Below are positions 20,446 through 30,570 of a DNA stretch of 45,435 nt, piece after piece (position 1 is the first letter of the stretch; each line of letters opens with the position of its first letter). The translations under genes and the position numbers were made by a program. The stretch lies in assembly GCA_024276115.1 (NCBI GenBank), contig JAJRXV010000276.1:1-45435 (forward strand), in the 5' to 3' direction. The DNA is from Deltaproteobacteria bacterium. GTDB taxonomy: Bacteria; Desulfobacterota; JAJRXV01. The notes beneath the pieces were generated by a model. The model saw only the letters and a program-made list of their open reading frames with translations, ran no database searches and was not told where the DNA came from.

Positions 20446-23082
20446 ATGTTTGAAAAAATGAAAATGGGAAACAAACTTATAGGAGCTTTTATAATAATAA
20501 TTATAATAACAGCTATTGTAGGTTATGAGGGCTATCGTGGTCTGAATAAAGTGGGGGAGGGTTTTCAGCAAGTAGTGGACGCTTCTTCAGTAGTCAACGC
20601 GGCAATGGACATGAAGTTAGCTGTAACTGCTGATATGCAGATGATAATGGAGATTCTTGCCGCAGGTGACAAAGAAGAGCTTGACGCTGTATGGCAGGAG
20701 CATCAAAGTAACGTGGCGTATTTTGATAAACACACTGACGCTATTTTGAACGGCGCCAACACTGATGGTGGGGTGATATACGCAAGCAAATCAGATAAAC
20801 TGAGGGCTATGGTCAATGACGCTGACGCTTTTCACAACAATAAGTTTCAGCCAAACATTGAGAAACTAAGGGACTTGGCCGCTTCACACTTCATTACGGA
20901 AAAAGAAGTAGTTAGTAGTAGGGCTGATTTTATTACAGCGTACAATCATGTTATTACTCAGGCTGAAAAAATTGAAGGTTTGATCAAGGATAGAATTAAC
21001 AAAAAGATTGGAGGCGCTTCTAGCTCCGCGGCCAAAATACTAAGCACTGAAAACACTTGGGCGGATGTATCTATGGAGATAAAAACAACCATTACAAAAA
21101 GTCGAGGAATTATTGGTGACTCTTTGCTGGCGCAAAATATCGCTGAAGTTAGTGACTCGAAAAAAGAGTATGACTTAACAATAGCGGAGTTTGATAATTG
21201 GGTTAACGCTCTGCTTAATGGCGCTGAAACAACAGAAGGTAAAATCGCAAAGGTAACTGACCCAAAAATTAGAGAAATGATTGCTTTGATCAATAAGACG
21301 CATGACGAAGAGTTCCAAGTGAAAGCATCCAGTTTAATGGCTCTAACAAAAAACATGATTGAATCTAAACATGAACTTGGAGAGCTGGATAAAGCGACTG
21401 ATGAAATCGGAATATTAATGATCGGTCAGCTTGGGGAGATTGAAACAATTGCTAAAGGCGAAGCTCTTAACGCGAAAAACGCATCTGATAAGTCTAGCGC
21501 CAGTTCTGACAGGATAATGTTAGCCACGACATTTATTGGTGTTGTTATTGCTCTCTTCCTCGGCATATTCTTCTCAAAAAATATTAGTAAGATCATAAAT
21601 GCTTTGTTAGTAGAGAGTACGAAGCTGTCTGACGCGGTTGAGGCAGGAGATCTAAAAATACGCGCTGATGTTGATAAAATTAACTTTGAGTTCCAGGGCA
21701 TTGTAAAAGGAATGAACAATACTGTGGAAGCGTTTGTCAAACCTATCAAAATGACATCGGATTATGTAGGGCAGATAAGTAAAGGAATCGTCCCCGCGAC
21801 TATAACCGAAGAATACCGGGGTGATTTTAATGAAATCAAGGTAAGTTTGAATACTTGCATAGATGTTATGGGAGGTTTGCTCAACGAGACAAACGGTCTT
21901 ATCACGGCAGCTCAGGAAGGCGAGCTTGACGCGCGTGGTAACTCCCAAAAATTCCAGGGTAGTTGGTGTGAGCTTATTGGCGGTATTAATGAGATGCTTG
22001 ACGCCATTCTTGAACCTATCAGAGAGGCTAAGGTTAGCCTTGAGCACATGGCGGACAGTAATCTAACGAAGGGAGTTTCTGGTAATTATAGAGGCGATCA
22101 CGCGATAATTAAAGATGCTATTAACGCTTCGCTGACTTCTCTTAACGATATCCTTGGACAGGTGTCCATGGGGTCTCAGCAGATAACTGCCGGCGCTCAG
22201 CAGGTGTCTGACTCCAGCCAGTCTCTCTCGCAAGGGGCGACTGAGCAGGCTAGTTCCCTTGAGCAGATAACAACAGCTATGACCGAGCTTGGTTCTCAGA
22301 CCAAGCAGAACGCTGAAAACGCGACGCAGGCAAATCAGCTCTCTAAGCAGGCGCGTGATGTCGCCAATACTGGTAATAAGCGGATGCAGGAGATGACCGG
22401 AGCTATGGAAGAGATTAACTCATCGAGTAAGAGCATCTCCAAGATTATTAAGGTGATAGATGAGATAGCTTTTCAGACAAACCTGCTCGCCTTAAACGCC
22501 GCCGTAGAGGCCGCGCGTGCCGGTAAGCATGGTAAAGGATTTGCTGTTGTCGCCGAAGAGGTACGAAACCTTGCCGCAAGGAGCGCGAAGGCTGCCAAAG
22601 AGACCGCGGACCTGATAGAGGGTTCTGTCAAAAAGGTAGAGACTGGTGGTGAGATAGCTTCAAAAACCGCTGAGGCTCTTGGTGAGATTGTCTCAAGCGT
22701 TACTAAAGTGACTGATCTTGTCGGTGAGATTGCCGCCGCGTCAAACGAGCAGGCGCAAGGTATCACTCAGATCAATCAGGGGTTAGTGCAGATCGATCAG
22801 GTAACTCAACAGAATACCGCGAATGCCGAAGAAAGCGCGTCTGCCGCTGTAGAGCTGTCTGGTCAGGCGTCACAGCTACAAGGGATGTTGCAATCATTTA
22901 AACTTACCGGTGAATCCAATGTAAGAATGCTTGGTGGTGTTGAACGTTCCGCGGGGCAACATTATGAGCCAGAAGCGAAAGCCGCGATTTCGCATCATGA
23001 CGCGGGTATTGACAGAAGGGCCTCCATGGCGAAACCAAGCGATGTGATTGCTCTCGATGATAGCGAGTTCGGGAAGTACTAG
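20446..23082 (+). CDS. Methyl-accepting chemotaxis protein with duplicated sensor modules and poly-HAMP
   Basis: [53 protein letters not shown]; repeated HAMP-like [10 protein letters not shown] / [10 protein letters not shown] segments. Confidence 0.95.
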   Translation: MFEKMKMGNKLIGAFIIIIIITAIVGYEGYRGLNKVGEGFQQVVDASSVVNAAMDMKLAVTADMQMIMEILAAGDKEELDAVWQEHQSNVAYFDKHTDAILNGANTDGGVIYASKSDKLRAMVNDADAFHNNKFQPNIEKLRDLAASHFITEKEVVSSRADFITAYNHVITQAEKIEGLIKDRINKKIGGASSSAAKILSTENTWADVSMEIKTTITKSRGIIGDSLLAQNIAEVSDSKKEYDLTIAEFDNWVNALLNGAETTEGKIAKVTDPKIREMIALINKTHDEEFQVKASSLMALTKNMIESKHELGELDKATDEIGILMIGQLGEIETIAKGEALNAKNASDKSSASSDRIMLATTFIGVVIALFLGIFFSKNISKIINALLVESTKLSDAVEAGDLKIRADVDKINFEFQGIVKGMNNTVEAFVKPIKMTSDYVGQISKGIVPATITEEYRGDFNEIKVSLNTCIDVMGGLLNETNGLITAAQEGELDARGNSQKFQGSWCELIGGINEMLDAILEPIREAKVSLEHMADSNLTKGVSGNYRGDHAIIKDAINASLTSLNDILGQVSMGSQQITAGAQQVSDSSQSLSQGATEQASSLEQITTAMTELGSQTKQNAENATQANQLSKQARDVANTGNKRMQEMTGAMEEINSSSKSISKIIKVIDEIAFQTNLLALNAAVEAARAGKHGKGFAVVAEEVRNLAARSAKAAKETADLIEGSVKKVETGGEIASKTAEALGEIVSSVTKVTDLVGEIAAASNEQAQGITQINQGLVQIDQVTQQNTANAEESASAAVELSGQASQLQGMLQSFKLTGESNVRMLGGVERSAGQHYEPEAKAAISHHDAGIDRRASMAKPSDVIALDDSEFGKY

Positions 23083-23091
23083 AAAACATTA

Positions 23092-23129
23092 ATGCCGGGG
23101 ACTATACGCATACTGTCCCCGGCATTTTT
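23092..23129 (+). terminator. Rho-independent terminator after mcp
   Basis: ATGCCGGGGAC-TATACGCATACT-GTCCCCGGCAT-TTTT. Confidence 0.85.
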
Positions 23130-23189
23130 ATTAACCCGGTAACCAATTTACATAACACTCATGCTATTAAAAAAAACTGAGAGTAAACA

Positions 23190-24062
23190 ATGGATATGAC
23201 TTTACCTATGGATATTGCTGATAGCAACTATAAAATGAAACCTATGACTATTACAGAAAAAGAGTTCGTACTTATCAAAACTCTTATTTATGATCGTTTT
23301 GGAATCAATCTGTCGAATAAGAAAAAGTCATTTATTGTGAGCCGACTGCAAAAGCTTTTGAAAAATCATGGGTTCAGGACTTTTCATAGCTATTATGAGA
23401 GTATATTAGCTGACAAGAGCGGGAAAAGTCTTGTTGACCTAGCGGATTTTATTTCAACAAACTATACTTATTTTAATAGAGAAAAAGAGCACTTCAGTTT
23501 TTTTATTGATCGGGCTTTGCCATATATTGTTGAAAGCTTGCAGAAGAACAACCGCAACGATATCAGGATTTGGTGCGCCGGATGCTCAACTGGTGAAGAG
23601 CCATATATGTTGGTGATGTTGCTACTTGAGTTTTTTGCCGAAAAATATCCGCTTTGGGACGCGGGGCTCCTCGCGACTGACATATCATCACAGGTGCTTG
23701 AGACCGCTAAGGCGGGAGTTTATATGAGCGACCAAGTGTCGAGACTGCCTGCTTACTTGAAGCAGAAGTACTTCAGACCTCTTGGCGCTGACCAGTGGGG
23801 GGTAATCGATCAGGTAAAGCGTGAAGTAACTTTTCGTAGCTTTAATCTGATGAACAGATGCTTCCCGTTCAAAAAACCGTTTGATGTAATCTTCTGCAGA
23901 AATGTAATGATATATTTTGATCAAGTCACTCGCGATGCCTTAGTAAGCAGGTTTTACAATAACACTGCACCTGGCGGCTTCTTCTTCATCGGACACTCTG
24001 AGAGCCTACCAAGGGCAACCACTCCATACGGGTATGTTATGCCCGCGCTTTACCAGAAGTGA
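23190..24062 (+). CDS. cheR: CheR-type protein-glutamate O-methyltransferase
   Basis: IRIWCAGCSTGEEPYMLVMLLLEFF, ATDISSQVLETAKAGVY, FDVIFCRNVMIYFD. Confidence 0.95.
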   Translation: MDMTLPMDIADSNYKMKPMTITEKEFVLIKTLIYDRFGINLSNKKKSFIVSRLQKLLKNHGFRTFHSYYESILADKSGKSLVDLADFISTNYTYFNREKEHFSFFIDRALPYIVESLQKNNRNDIRIWCAGCSTGEEPYMLVMLLLEFFAEKYPLWDAGLLATDISSQVLETAKAGVYMSDQVSRLPAYLKQKYFRPLGADQWGVIDQVKREVTFRSFNLMNRCFPFKKPFDVIFCRNVMIYFDQVTRDALVSRFYNNTAPGGFFFIGHSESLPRATTPYGYVMPALYQK

Positions 24063-24353
24063 TTTTAATACAAAAAATATGTTGTTAATCTTAATGATTC
24101 TTATCTGTTTCGAGTTTGCTGATAGCAAAAAAAGACCATCATGCCGATCAAATACACCCGAGGTTGCTAGAACCTTGACTTATGCGTACATTTGTTGTAA
24201 ACTTAAATAAATAGAGGACGTGGCATTTTGAAGCGTTATCTACGCTTTGCTGTGTACCCACAGGTGTACTTATCCACACTTACTTAACGATGATACCGAG
24301 GGTCGGCTTCTTCAGCACCTACATAATTAACCACAAATAAGGAGGACTCAAAA

Positions 24354-24728
24354 ATGCGTTTAAGTTTAAAATTATTTGCTTGTATGTTGTTACTTGTTTT
24401 TATTACCAGTTGCTCTTGTAGCAAGAAAAATGTAAAAAATGAGGCAACTATAGAGGGAGACCTGATCAAGAGTGTAAGCATCCGTGAGGCGGACTTTTTA
24501 GGGACAGATTCTCACATGTCTTCTTATGACAGCGTAGACTACCTGGTGAAGGGAATCGACATCAGAGGTGACAAGGCGAAGGTAAAAATGACCTACATGG
24601 TTAAGCCTAAAGCAGACGCGAGCGTAATGGAAGCTGATATCTATAACTTCTGGGAGCGTGAAAATGATAAGTGGGTCCTCGTATATGCCGGTGGCTCAAA
24701 AATGACTATGCTTGATGGCTGGTGGTAA
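24354..24728 (+). CDS. Putative lipoprotein
   Basis: Lipobox-like LLLVFITSCSCSKK; SD AAGGAGG upstream. Similar C-terminal layout to the next gene. Confidence 0.7.
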   Translation: MRLSLKLFACMLLLVFITSCSCSKKNVKNEATIEGDLIKSVSIREADFLGTDSHMSSYDSVDYLVKGIDIRGDKAKVKMTYMVKPKADASVMEADIYNFWERENDKWVLVYAGGSKMTMLDGWW

Positions 24729-24737
24729 ATACAAAAA

Positions 24738-24790
24738 GGTATAAAAGCATCCCCCTCTCCTGCCGTGGAAGAGGGGGATGCTTTTATACC
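24738..24790. terminator. Long perfect hairpin, likely (bidirectional) terminator
   Basis: GGTATAAAAGCATCCCCCTCT - CCTGCCGTGGA - AGAGGGGGATGCTTTTATACC: 21 bp perfect arms, 11 nt loop. Confidence 0.7.
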
Positions 24791-24834
24791 ACTTCTCCTC
24801 ATCTCAGGTTCGAATTGTGTTTGCTGGGGCAGAT

Positions 24835-25281
24835 ATGCGTCTAAAGCTATTGATCTGTATTGTGTTGGCGGCAAGTCTTTTTGCTTGCTCATACCGGATA
24901 GTGAAAACTACTGATAAAGAGTGGCGGGAAGTGCGCTTGCAAAAACGCGTACTTGAGTTCGATTTAAGCAAAAACAATAGCGATTATGACAAAATGTGGA
25001 GTTTTCGCAGTTCTGGGTTTCAGAAACTATTTACAAAAGAGTCATACTTAGAGTTTTTGCGTGGTCGTAGTTTTGAGTCATCTTATTATCAACGTGATGC
25101 CTCGATCATCTTGATAGAGCTCAACAATACTCGCGCGAAAGTCAAAATGAAGACTGTCACACTCTTTGAAAAATCATCCCCTCCTATAACCACTACTTCG
25201 TATGCTTTTTGGGTGTTCGAAGGTGATGACTGGTATTTACTTGAAAGCGAAAGCGCAACATCATCTCATGCTGGTTGGTGA
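24835..25281 (+). CDS. Putative lipoprotein
   Basis: MRLKLLICIVLAASLFACSYR lipobox. ATG at 24835 is preferred over the ORF-track start, which lies inside the hairpin. Confidence 0.65.
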   Translation: MRLKLLICIVLAASLFACSYRIVKTTDKEWREVRLQKRVLEFDLSKNNSDYDKMWSFRSSGFQKLFTKESYLEFLRGRSFESSYYQRDASIILIELNNTRAKVKMKTVTLFEKSSPPITTTSYAFWVFEGDDWYLLESESATSSHAGW

Positions 25282-25376
25282 TATAAAAATGAATGACTAT
25301 GAAGCCATTAATTAAGAATTATAGACAACTTAACACCGTCATATTCCACAGCATTCTACTCTATTTACACACGACT

Positions 25377-25532
25377 AAGACTCCTGAGCGACTCCAAAAA
25401 CGTCGTCCTGAATTTGAGGCGCGCCTCTTATTTCAGGATCTGCTAATCCTAATAAATCCAGGTAGATCCCGAAACTAGTTCGGGACGACGGCAGTAGTTT
25501 TTATACATAAAAGCAGGTCGTGCAGGAGTCTT
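25377..25532. mobile_element. MITE-like palindromic element, copy 1
   Basis: Perfect 10 bp terminal inverted repeat AAGACTCCTG...CAGGAGTCTT, internal CGTCGTCCTGAA...TTCGGGACGACG. Homologous over its length to 34324-34477. Confidence 0.7.
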
Positions 25533-25724
25533 CGACTAGGAGTATTGCCGGCAAATCGGTACCGTGTGATTTTTGTCGATCAACTCTTTTTTCTCCTTTA
25601 TCGAAAAAATATATACGCAAGGTTAGCCCCTTTTACTTACCAACACTTACGCACTGTCAATGTAATAGCCGTCGTTTTGGGTGAGGTTCCTAAGTTAAAT
25701 GGAAATTTTTTTGACTTTTGGCAA

Positions 25725-25757
25725 TTGACAAATAGAGAATATGGTATTATATTAATA
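25725..25757 (+). promoter_or_regulatory. Putative sigma70 promoter
   Basis: TTGACA - 17 nt - TATATT upstream of the small ORF at 25796/25814. Confidence 0.5.
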
Positions 25758-25795
25758 TATAGATTGAACAAGATATGATTACTATTACACTAAAG

Positions 25796-25876
25796 ATGAA
25801 GGAGGTGAGTAATTTGAAAAGATTTATGATTCCAAGAACTGCGCATTGTGATGAAGGCTGCCGGATTTTGTCCTGA
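25796..25876 (+). CDS. Putative small protein (26 aa from ATG, 20 aa from TTG at 25814)
   Basis: ATG-AAG-GAG-GTG-AGT-AAT-TTG-AAA...TGA; strong SD AAGGAGGTGA before TTG 25814, translation LKRFMIPRTAHCDEGCRILS. Followed by a hairpin and poly-T. Confidence 0.35.
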   Translation: MKEVSNLKRFMIPRTAHCDEGCRILS

Positions 25877-25904
25877 GCAAGACGCAAAACTGCTCATTTT
25901 TTTG
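25874..25904 (+). terminator. Rho-independent terminator
   Basis: TGAGCA-AGACGCAAAAC-TGCTCA-TTTTTTT. Confidence 0.6.
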
Positions 25905-25937
25905 TTTTGAATCGTAGTACAATATGAGTAGAAAAAA

Positions 25938-26162
25938 ATGAACATTACAGAAAATACATCTAGGATGCCAAAGATATTGAAAAGTAGCGATATTTCGCGG
26001 CTTTTAGAGGTATCCCCAGACGACATAACCCTTCTTGCCCGCAGAGGCTATTTACGTGGTTTTAAGAGCGGCAGGCAGTGGCGATTTAAGAAAAGGTATA
26101 TTCTTTCGTGGCTTAAGAATCACAGTATGGATGATATTTTGAGTCTGATTAAAGCCAGATAG
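25938..26162 (+). CDS. Small helix-turn-helix (excisionase/MerR-type) DNA-binding protein
   Basis: ILKSSDISRLLEVSPDDITLLARRGYLRGFKSGRQWRFKKRYILSWL. Confidence 0.75.
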   Translation: MNITENTSRMPKILKSSDISRLLEVSPDDITLLARRGYLRGFKSGRQWRFKKRYILSWLKNHSMDDILSLIKAR

Positions 26163-26810
26163 TCAAAGCTTTTTACTTACAATCTCTTTTGAGTTATTGA
26201 GCGTCTTTTCAATCTGCTGTTTCGTCAGCCCCGCGCCCAAAAGGACTTTTTTCGCATTGCTCGCGCTCAGCATATCACCGCACGAGTGTGTGTCACTGTT
26301 TAATACCATTGGTATATCATATTTCTTCGCCATTGCGGCTACATAGCCGTTTGTCAGGCTGTGCCCCTTGCGTGAAGTTATCTCAAAATATATTCCGTTT
26401 GCTTTCGCGAGTTCGCATGTCTCATCATCCACCAGCCCCGGATGCGCTAGAATGTCGATATCGGCCTGAACCGCGCATAAATTTGTACCGGTAGCTACCG
26501 GCTCGACGATAGACTCTCCATGAACGATTATCACTTTGGCGCCAAGGTCGCGGATCGCGGTGGCGAGATCTTTTATTGATGACGGTGGCGCGTGAGTGAT
26601 CTCAGCACCCGGGAGAACCGTTATGTTGCCGGATTTAGTAAGCTCTTTGGCGGCTTTGATGATGCGCGGCACCACAAGGTCGTAGTTAGATATATCAACA
26701 TGGTCGGTGATCGCCATAGCTTTGTAGCCGATTACTTCCGCGCGCCTGACGAGTTCAGACGGTATAAGCTCCCCGTCACTAAAAAAAGTGTGCATGTGTA
26801 AATCTATCAT
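26163..26810 (-). CDS. PHP-domain phosphoesterase (histidinol-phosphatase-like)
   Basis: MIDLHMHTFFSDGELIPSELVRRAEVIGYKAMAITDHVDI, DILAHPGLV, LNSDTHS. Confidence 0.85.
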   Translation of the reverse strand: MIDLHMHTFFSDGELIPSELVRRAEVIGYKAMAITDHVDISNYDLVVPRIIKAAKELTKSGNITVLPGAEITHAPPSSIKDLATAIRDLGAKVIIVHGESIVEPVATGTNLCAVQADIDILAHPGLVDDETCELAKANGIYFEITSRKGHSLTNGYVAAMAKKYDIPMVLNSDTHSCGDMLSASNAKKVLLGAGLTKQQIEKTLNNSKEIVSKKL

Positions 26811-26857
26811 GAATATCTCCTAAGTTATCCCTATCTTTTCCCATAATTAAAGAAAAT

Positions 26858-28438
26858 TTATAATGTTTCGATCAGAAGGTTGACGAAAAAATTCTTTATA
26901 CCCTCTTTATCTGTTGTGTTGTACTTGTATATTTCATTAATACCGTAGGTTCTTTTGATCTCGGTAAACTCCTCATCGCTCAATGGTGAATCGGTTATCA
27001 GCACCGGTTTTACGATTTTTTTTAAGTTGTTTTTAAAGAAATCGTATGCGTTGATTATATTATTTCTATTTTCACCGTCTTTTTCTGGTATGAGCAGTAG
27101 CACATCGATAATATCCTGAGAGAAGGCGGTCCAAAGCGGTTTGAAGCTGTCAAAGAGTGGCAGAGAGTAAAACATTATGTTCATCCCCTCAGTGAGTTTG
27201 AGTACCCCTAAGATACCAAGAAAGTCCGCACTATTTATGTCAGAAGCGGCAGGCATACTTGCTCTGCTGTTATTCCCCGCATCGTTCTGATCGAAGAAGT
27301 TTTCCTTTTGTAGCGAAAATTCCTTGAGGAGTAGAAACGTTTGGATAACCTTGGTCAGTATGGCATGATCGCCACCGAGCACGAGCACTTTTCCAAAACG
27401 TTTGTTCAAACGGTAGCTTTTTGCTCCCATAAGCCGCTTTTTTATCCTTACGAGGTGGTCAGGTGAAAGCAAGAAGGAAGCGCTTTCCCTTTTTTCGGTA
27501 TGCGGCATCTCCTCTAGCACCCCTTTTTGGAGGAGAACTGAAAGCGTTTTTAGTACCTCAAAGTCACAAAAAGAACAGTTATCGACGATACTTCTGATAT
27601 CACTGTAAAATTCAAGCATTATGAATATTTCTTGAGTGACTGGTTTGACATCTGTCATAGATTTTGGGTCGAGCTTTAGTTTTACGGATGTATCAAAGTC
27701 AGGGAAGTTACCCTTTATCCTTTGCCATTCATCCAGTTGCCGAAGGCCTTCCATCAGAAGGTTATCCGTAGTTTTTGATATTTTGGCGATTCCTTCTATC
27801 TCACCGGGACGGAAATCTATCGGTATGAAGTTGAATCGCCCCTCTCTCCAGGCGAGCAGGCGGTAGAAAGCTTTTTCGCCATAAATCTTATTGATCTTTG
27901 TGTTGATCACGGCGCCGTTTTTGATGTAAATAGTCCCGGTACCTTCTTGGGAAGCGATAATCAGCTTTCCGCTTTTTTTGTTCATACTGAAGACCTGAAG
28001 CAGGTCTACGAGCGATATCTGAGAAAGATGACCTGATGTCTCCTTCTCTATATGAGCCGCGTTGGGCGTTTTCTCGCTATGCTTAAAGTATTTTAGTATT
28101 TTCGACAGCACTTCATCGTAGTTGAACGGTTTAAGGATGAATGTGTCTTTCAGCTTGTTGAACGCTTCGACTGACTGCTGTTCGCGGCTGAAAAAGAGGA
28201 TAGGGATGTCGACCATCCGTGGGTTTGCCTGAAGTATTTCAGCGACTTTGCCACCAGATATAATCTTGAGGTCTACCTCCATCAAAATAAGATCCGGTGG
28301 GTCGTTCAGTATTTTCTGGAGCGCGATAGCGCCGTTTAGCGCGCTGTTAACGACAAAGCCGAGCGGTATCAAGGAGTCCTTGAGCCGGACAATCATCCGT
28401 TGATCCTCATCAGCTATCAGAATGTTTTTCTCTTCCAT
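26858..28438 (-). CDS. Response regulator with REC, PATAN/DUF4388-like and degenerate GTPase-like C-terminal region
   Basis: REC-like NILIADEDQRMIVRLKDSLIP..DLILMEVDL..KPFNYDEVL; PATAN-like HLSQISLVDLLQVFSMNKKSGKLIIASQEGTGTIYIKNGAVINTK; KVLVLGGDHAILTKVIQTF at a P-loop-like position. Confidence 0.75.
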   Translation of the reverse strand: MEEKNILIADEDQRMIVRLKDSLIPLGFVVNSALNGAIALQKILNDPPDLILMEVDLKIISGGKVAEILQANPRMVDIPILFFSREQQSVEAFNKLKDTFILKPFNYDEVLSKILKYFKHSEKTPNAAHIEKETSGHLSQISLVDLLQVFSMNKKSGKLIIASQEGTGTIYIKNGAVINTKINKIYGEKAFYRLLAWREGRFNFIPIDFRPGEIEGIAKISKTTDNLLMEGLRQLDEWQRIKGNFPDFDTSVKLKLDPKSMTDVKPVTQEIFIMLEFYSDIRSIVDNCSFCDFEVLKTLSVLLQKGVLEEMPHTEKRESASFLLSPDHLVRIKKRLMGAKSYRLNKRFGKVLVLGGDHAILTKVIQTFLLLKEFSLQKENFFDQNDAGNNSRASMPAASDINSADFLGILGVLKLTEGMNIMFYSLPLFDSFKPLWTAFSQDIIDVLLLIPEKDGENRNNIINAYDFFKNNLKKIVKPVLITDSPLSDEEFTEIKRTYGINEIYKYNTTDKEGIKNFFVNLLIETL

Positions 28439-30007
28439 TTAGAGTTGCTCCTGAAGAAGATATTGGTTCTGTAACTTAAGTATCAGACTTTCTAAAAACG
28501 CCGAGTCAGAAGTGTGTATCCCTAGAAAATTGCCATTCGATCCCTTTATGGCCAGGAGCCCATAAGCGTACTCCTCATTGAGGTATATTATGAAATAATG
28601 CTCAGGTAAAAAGTTGTCAGAAGCAAAAATGTAAGTAAGGTTAGGAAATGTAAGCACTTTTTCACACTGAGACGTAATCAGAAAGAACCTCGCGCTTGAC
28701 CTCTCGAAGTCAGGCAACTCTTTTAGAACATTAAATATGTTTGCTGGTTCAGGAGTGCCGATATAGAGTATCCCTCTTCGCTCTGAGCTCAACGCTGTTT
28801 CATTCAGCAAAATACTCTCGATCCGTTTGATGATGGTTGGGTGAAACACCGCGTAACGAGTGACCCCCTTTTCATCCTGAATATCAGTGAAAGCTGTCCT
28901 TATATCAGTTAGTTTTCCGGTATCGTTTTCATACGAATAGTTGTTTTCATCTCCGAGCAGATCAGTGAGAATCTCCCAGAAGTTTTTTGACTTGCCTTTT
29001 ACTTTGTCAATAATACTGCCGCGAGCCCCTTTTACACGTGCTGACAGCGAACCAAACAGCTCTCTTTGCGTCTCCCCATCTTTTGGGAACGATACTGAAG
29101 TCATCCTGATCAAGACCGACATGTCAGCAGAATCGCTTTCTACAATCGCCCCGGCGATAAAAGAGTCAAGCTTTCTCAGCGTGATCAAGGAACCGAAATA
29201 ATCGGTTTCAGGTAGCATGATGAAATATTTATTGTCAGCCTCTTCAACAATAAAGTCGGTTTCTCTTATGACCCCATTTGCTTTGTCGAGAAGATTGTTT
29301 ACAAATTTGTCAGCAATTTCTTCAGATAGTGCGCGTTTGATATCATCAAGATTTTCAATGACTAAGTAGATGATGGAGAATGTTTTGCTGTAACGTTTTG
29401 CCCGTTTCAGCTCTATGGAAAAAAACTCGTGGAAATAATTTGCCGCGAGAGTTTTCTTATTATGCAGTCGCAGTGTAGAGTGCTTCGTTTGGGTTGATGT
29501 TTTCGCGTTACTGATCGCTATATCGATAAATTCCATCAACTGTATCGCGACACTCACGTCAGTTTTGGGGAAGCTTTCAAGTATTCGACGGTTTTTGACC
29601 TGCACAATTCCATAAAGTTTACCATTGTAATGGATCGGTAGCAGGAGCGACTTTGTGTTGACCGTCCTGTCTTCATTTATCTCATAAAACGCTTTACTGT
29701 TTACTTTTAGCTCATTCTTTACGTTTTCGCTTATATTCTTCCATTGAGGCGCTTCTTGCTCAGTGATGCCATCTGATTCAAGCATCCTGAATATGTTTTC
29801 GTTTTCTAAAAAGTATATTGCGCCTTTTTTGGCGTGCAGGCTTTTGAGCGTTTCTGTGAGAATTCTCTTATGTAGAACGCGCAGGTTTTTTTCGCTTACG
29901 ATCTTGCAACAAGAGTCAAGCACATATAAGAGCTCGTTCTTTTGAGGGTTTAAGAGCGCCTGTTTAAAAAAGTGATCAGTCTCTTGTGTGTTGTTGGTGA
30001 TTTTCAC
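28439..30007 (-). CDS. GAF plus degenerate GGDEF-like signalling protein
   Basis: GAF-like AKKGAIYFLENENIFRMLESDGI...LLLPIHYNGKLYGIVQVKN; GGDEF-fold-like FSIIYLVIENLDDIKRA...VIRETDFIVEEADNKYFIMLPETD. Abuts the response regulator gene. Confidence 0.6.
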   Translation of the reverse strand: MKITNNTQETDHFFKQALLNPQKNELLYVLDSCCKIVSEKNLRVLHKRILTETLKSLHAKKGAIYFLENENIFRMLESDGITEQEAPQWKNISENVKNELKVNSKAFYEINEDRTVNTKSLLLPIHYNGKLYGIVQVKNRRILESFPKTDVSVAIQLMEFIDIAISNAKTSTQTKHSTLRLHNKKTLAANYFHEFFSIELKRAKRYSKTFSIIYLVIENLDDIKRALSEEIADKFVNNLLDKANGVIRETDFIVEEADNKYFIMLPETDYFGSLITLRKLDSFIAGAIVESDSADMSVLIRMTSVSFPKDGETQRELFGSLSARVKGARGSIIDKVKGKSKNFWEILTDLLGDENNYSYENDTGKLTDIRTAFTDIQDEKGVTRYAVFHPTIIKRIESILLNETALSSERRGILYIGTPEPANIFNVLKELPDFERSSARFFLITSQCEKVLTFPNLTYIFASDNFLPEHYFIIYLNEEYAYGLLAIKGSNGNFLGIHTSDSAFLESLILKLQNQYLLQEQL

Positions 30008-30046
30008 GAAATCCGTTCCCGGTTAATAAATGGCGTTATTTTGTTA

Positions 30047-30544
30047 TTACATCTTGTACTTTCCAAAATCCTCTGGTGAGAGATTATCAAGTATCTCAGC
30101 CCATTTCTTTTCTTCAAATTCTTTTTTTGTTTTGTCGTCTATCAAGCCTTCCCTGCCTGATTTGTTAATTACCTTTTCTTCAACAAATATCGGTGCTTCC
30201 ATACTGATTGCCAGCGCCAGCGCGTCAGAAGGGCGCGCGTCTACAACAATCACTTCTTTACCATTATCTATAAAGAGCTCGGCGAAAAAAGTACTCTCCT
30301 TTAAATCACTGATTATTACCTTTTTTAGTTCCGCGCCGAGAGCTTTGATGATGTTTTTTGTCAGAATGTGCGTCAAAGGTCTCGGAATAGATATCTTCTC
30401 CAGCTCAGCCGCAATAGCGCTCGCTTCTAGTATCCCTATCCATATCGGTACTATATTTTGTTCCTCGAGATCCTTCAGGATCACGATAGGTGTGTTTGCC
30501 AGCGGATCGATTGCTATCCCCGCGACTTTCATTTTTACCAGCAT
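30047..30544 (-). CDS. Bifunctional nuclease family protein (DUF151)
   Basis: PIWIGILEASAIAAELEKISIPRPLTHILTKNII..., VDARPSDALALAISMEAPIFVEE. Confidence 0.9.
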   Translation of the reverse strand: MLVKMKVAGIAIDPLANTPIVILKDLEEQNIVPIWIGILEASAIAAELEKISIPRPLTHILTKNIIKALGAELKKVIISDLKESTFFAELFIDNGKEVIVVDARPSDALALAISMEAPIFVEEKVINKSGREGLIDDKTKKEFEEKKWAEILDNLSPEDFGKYKM

Positions 30545-30570
30545 ATTATTTTCCCCATTATTATCTGTTG

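Noticed and set aside
25293-25778. ORFs 25293..25478 and 25545..25778
   Set aside because: The first reads through the MITE-like repeat and the second lies in the promoter region of the small unit; neither has family-like features.
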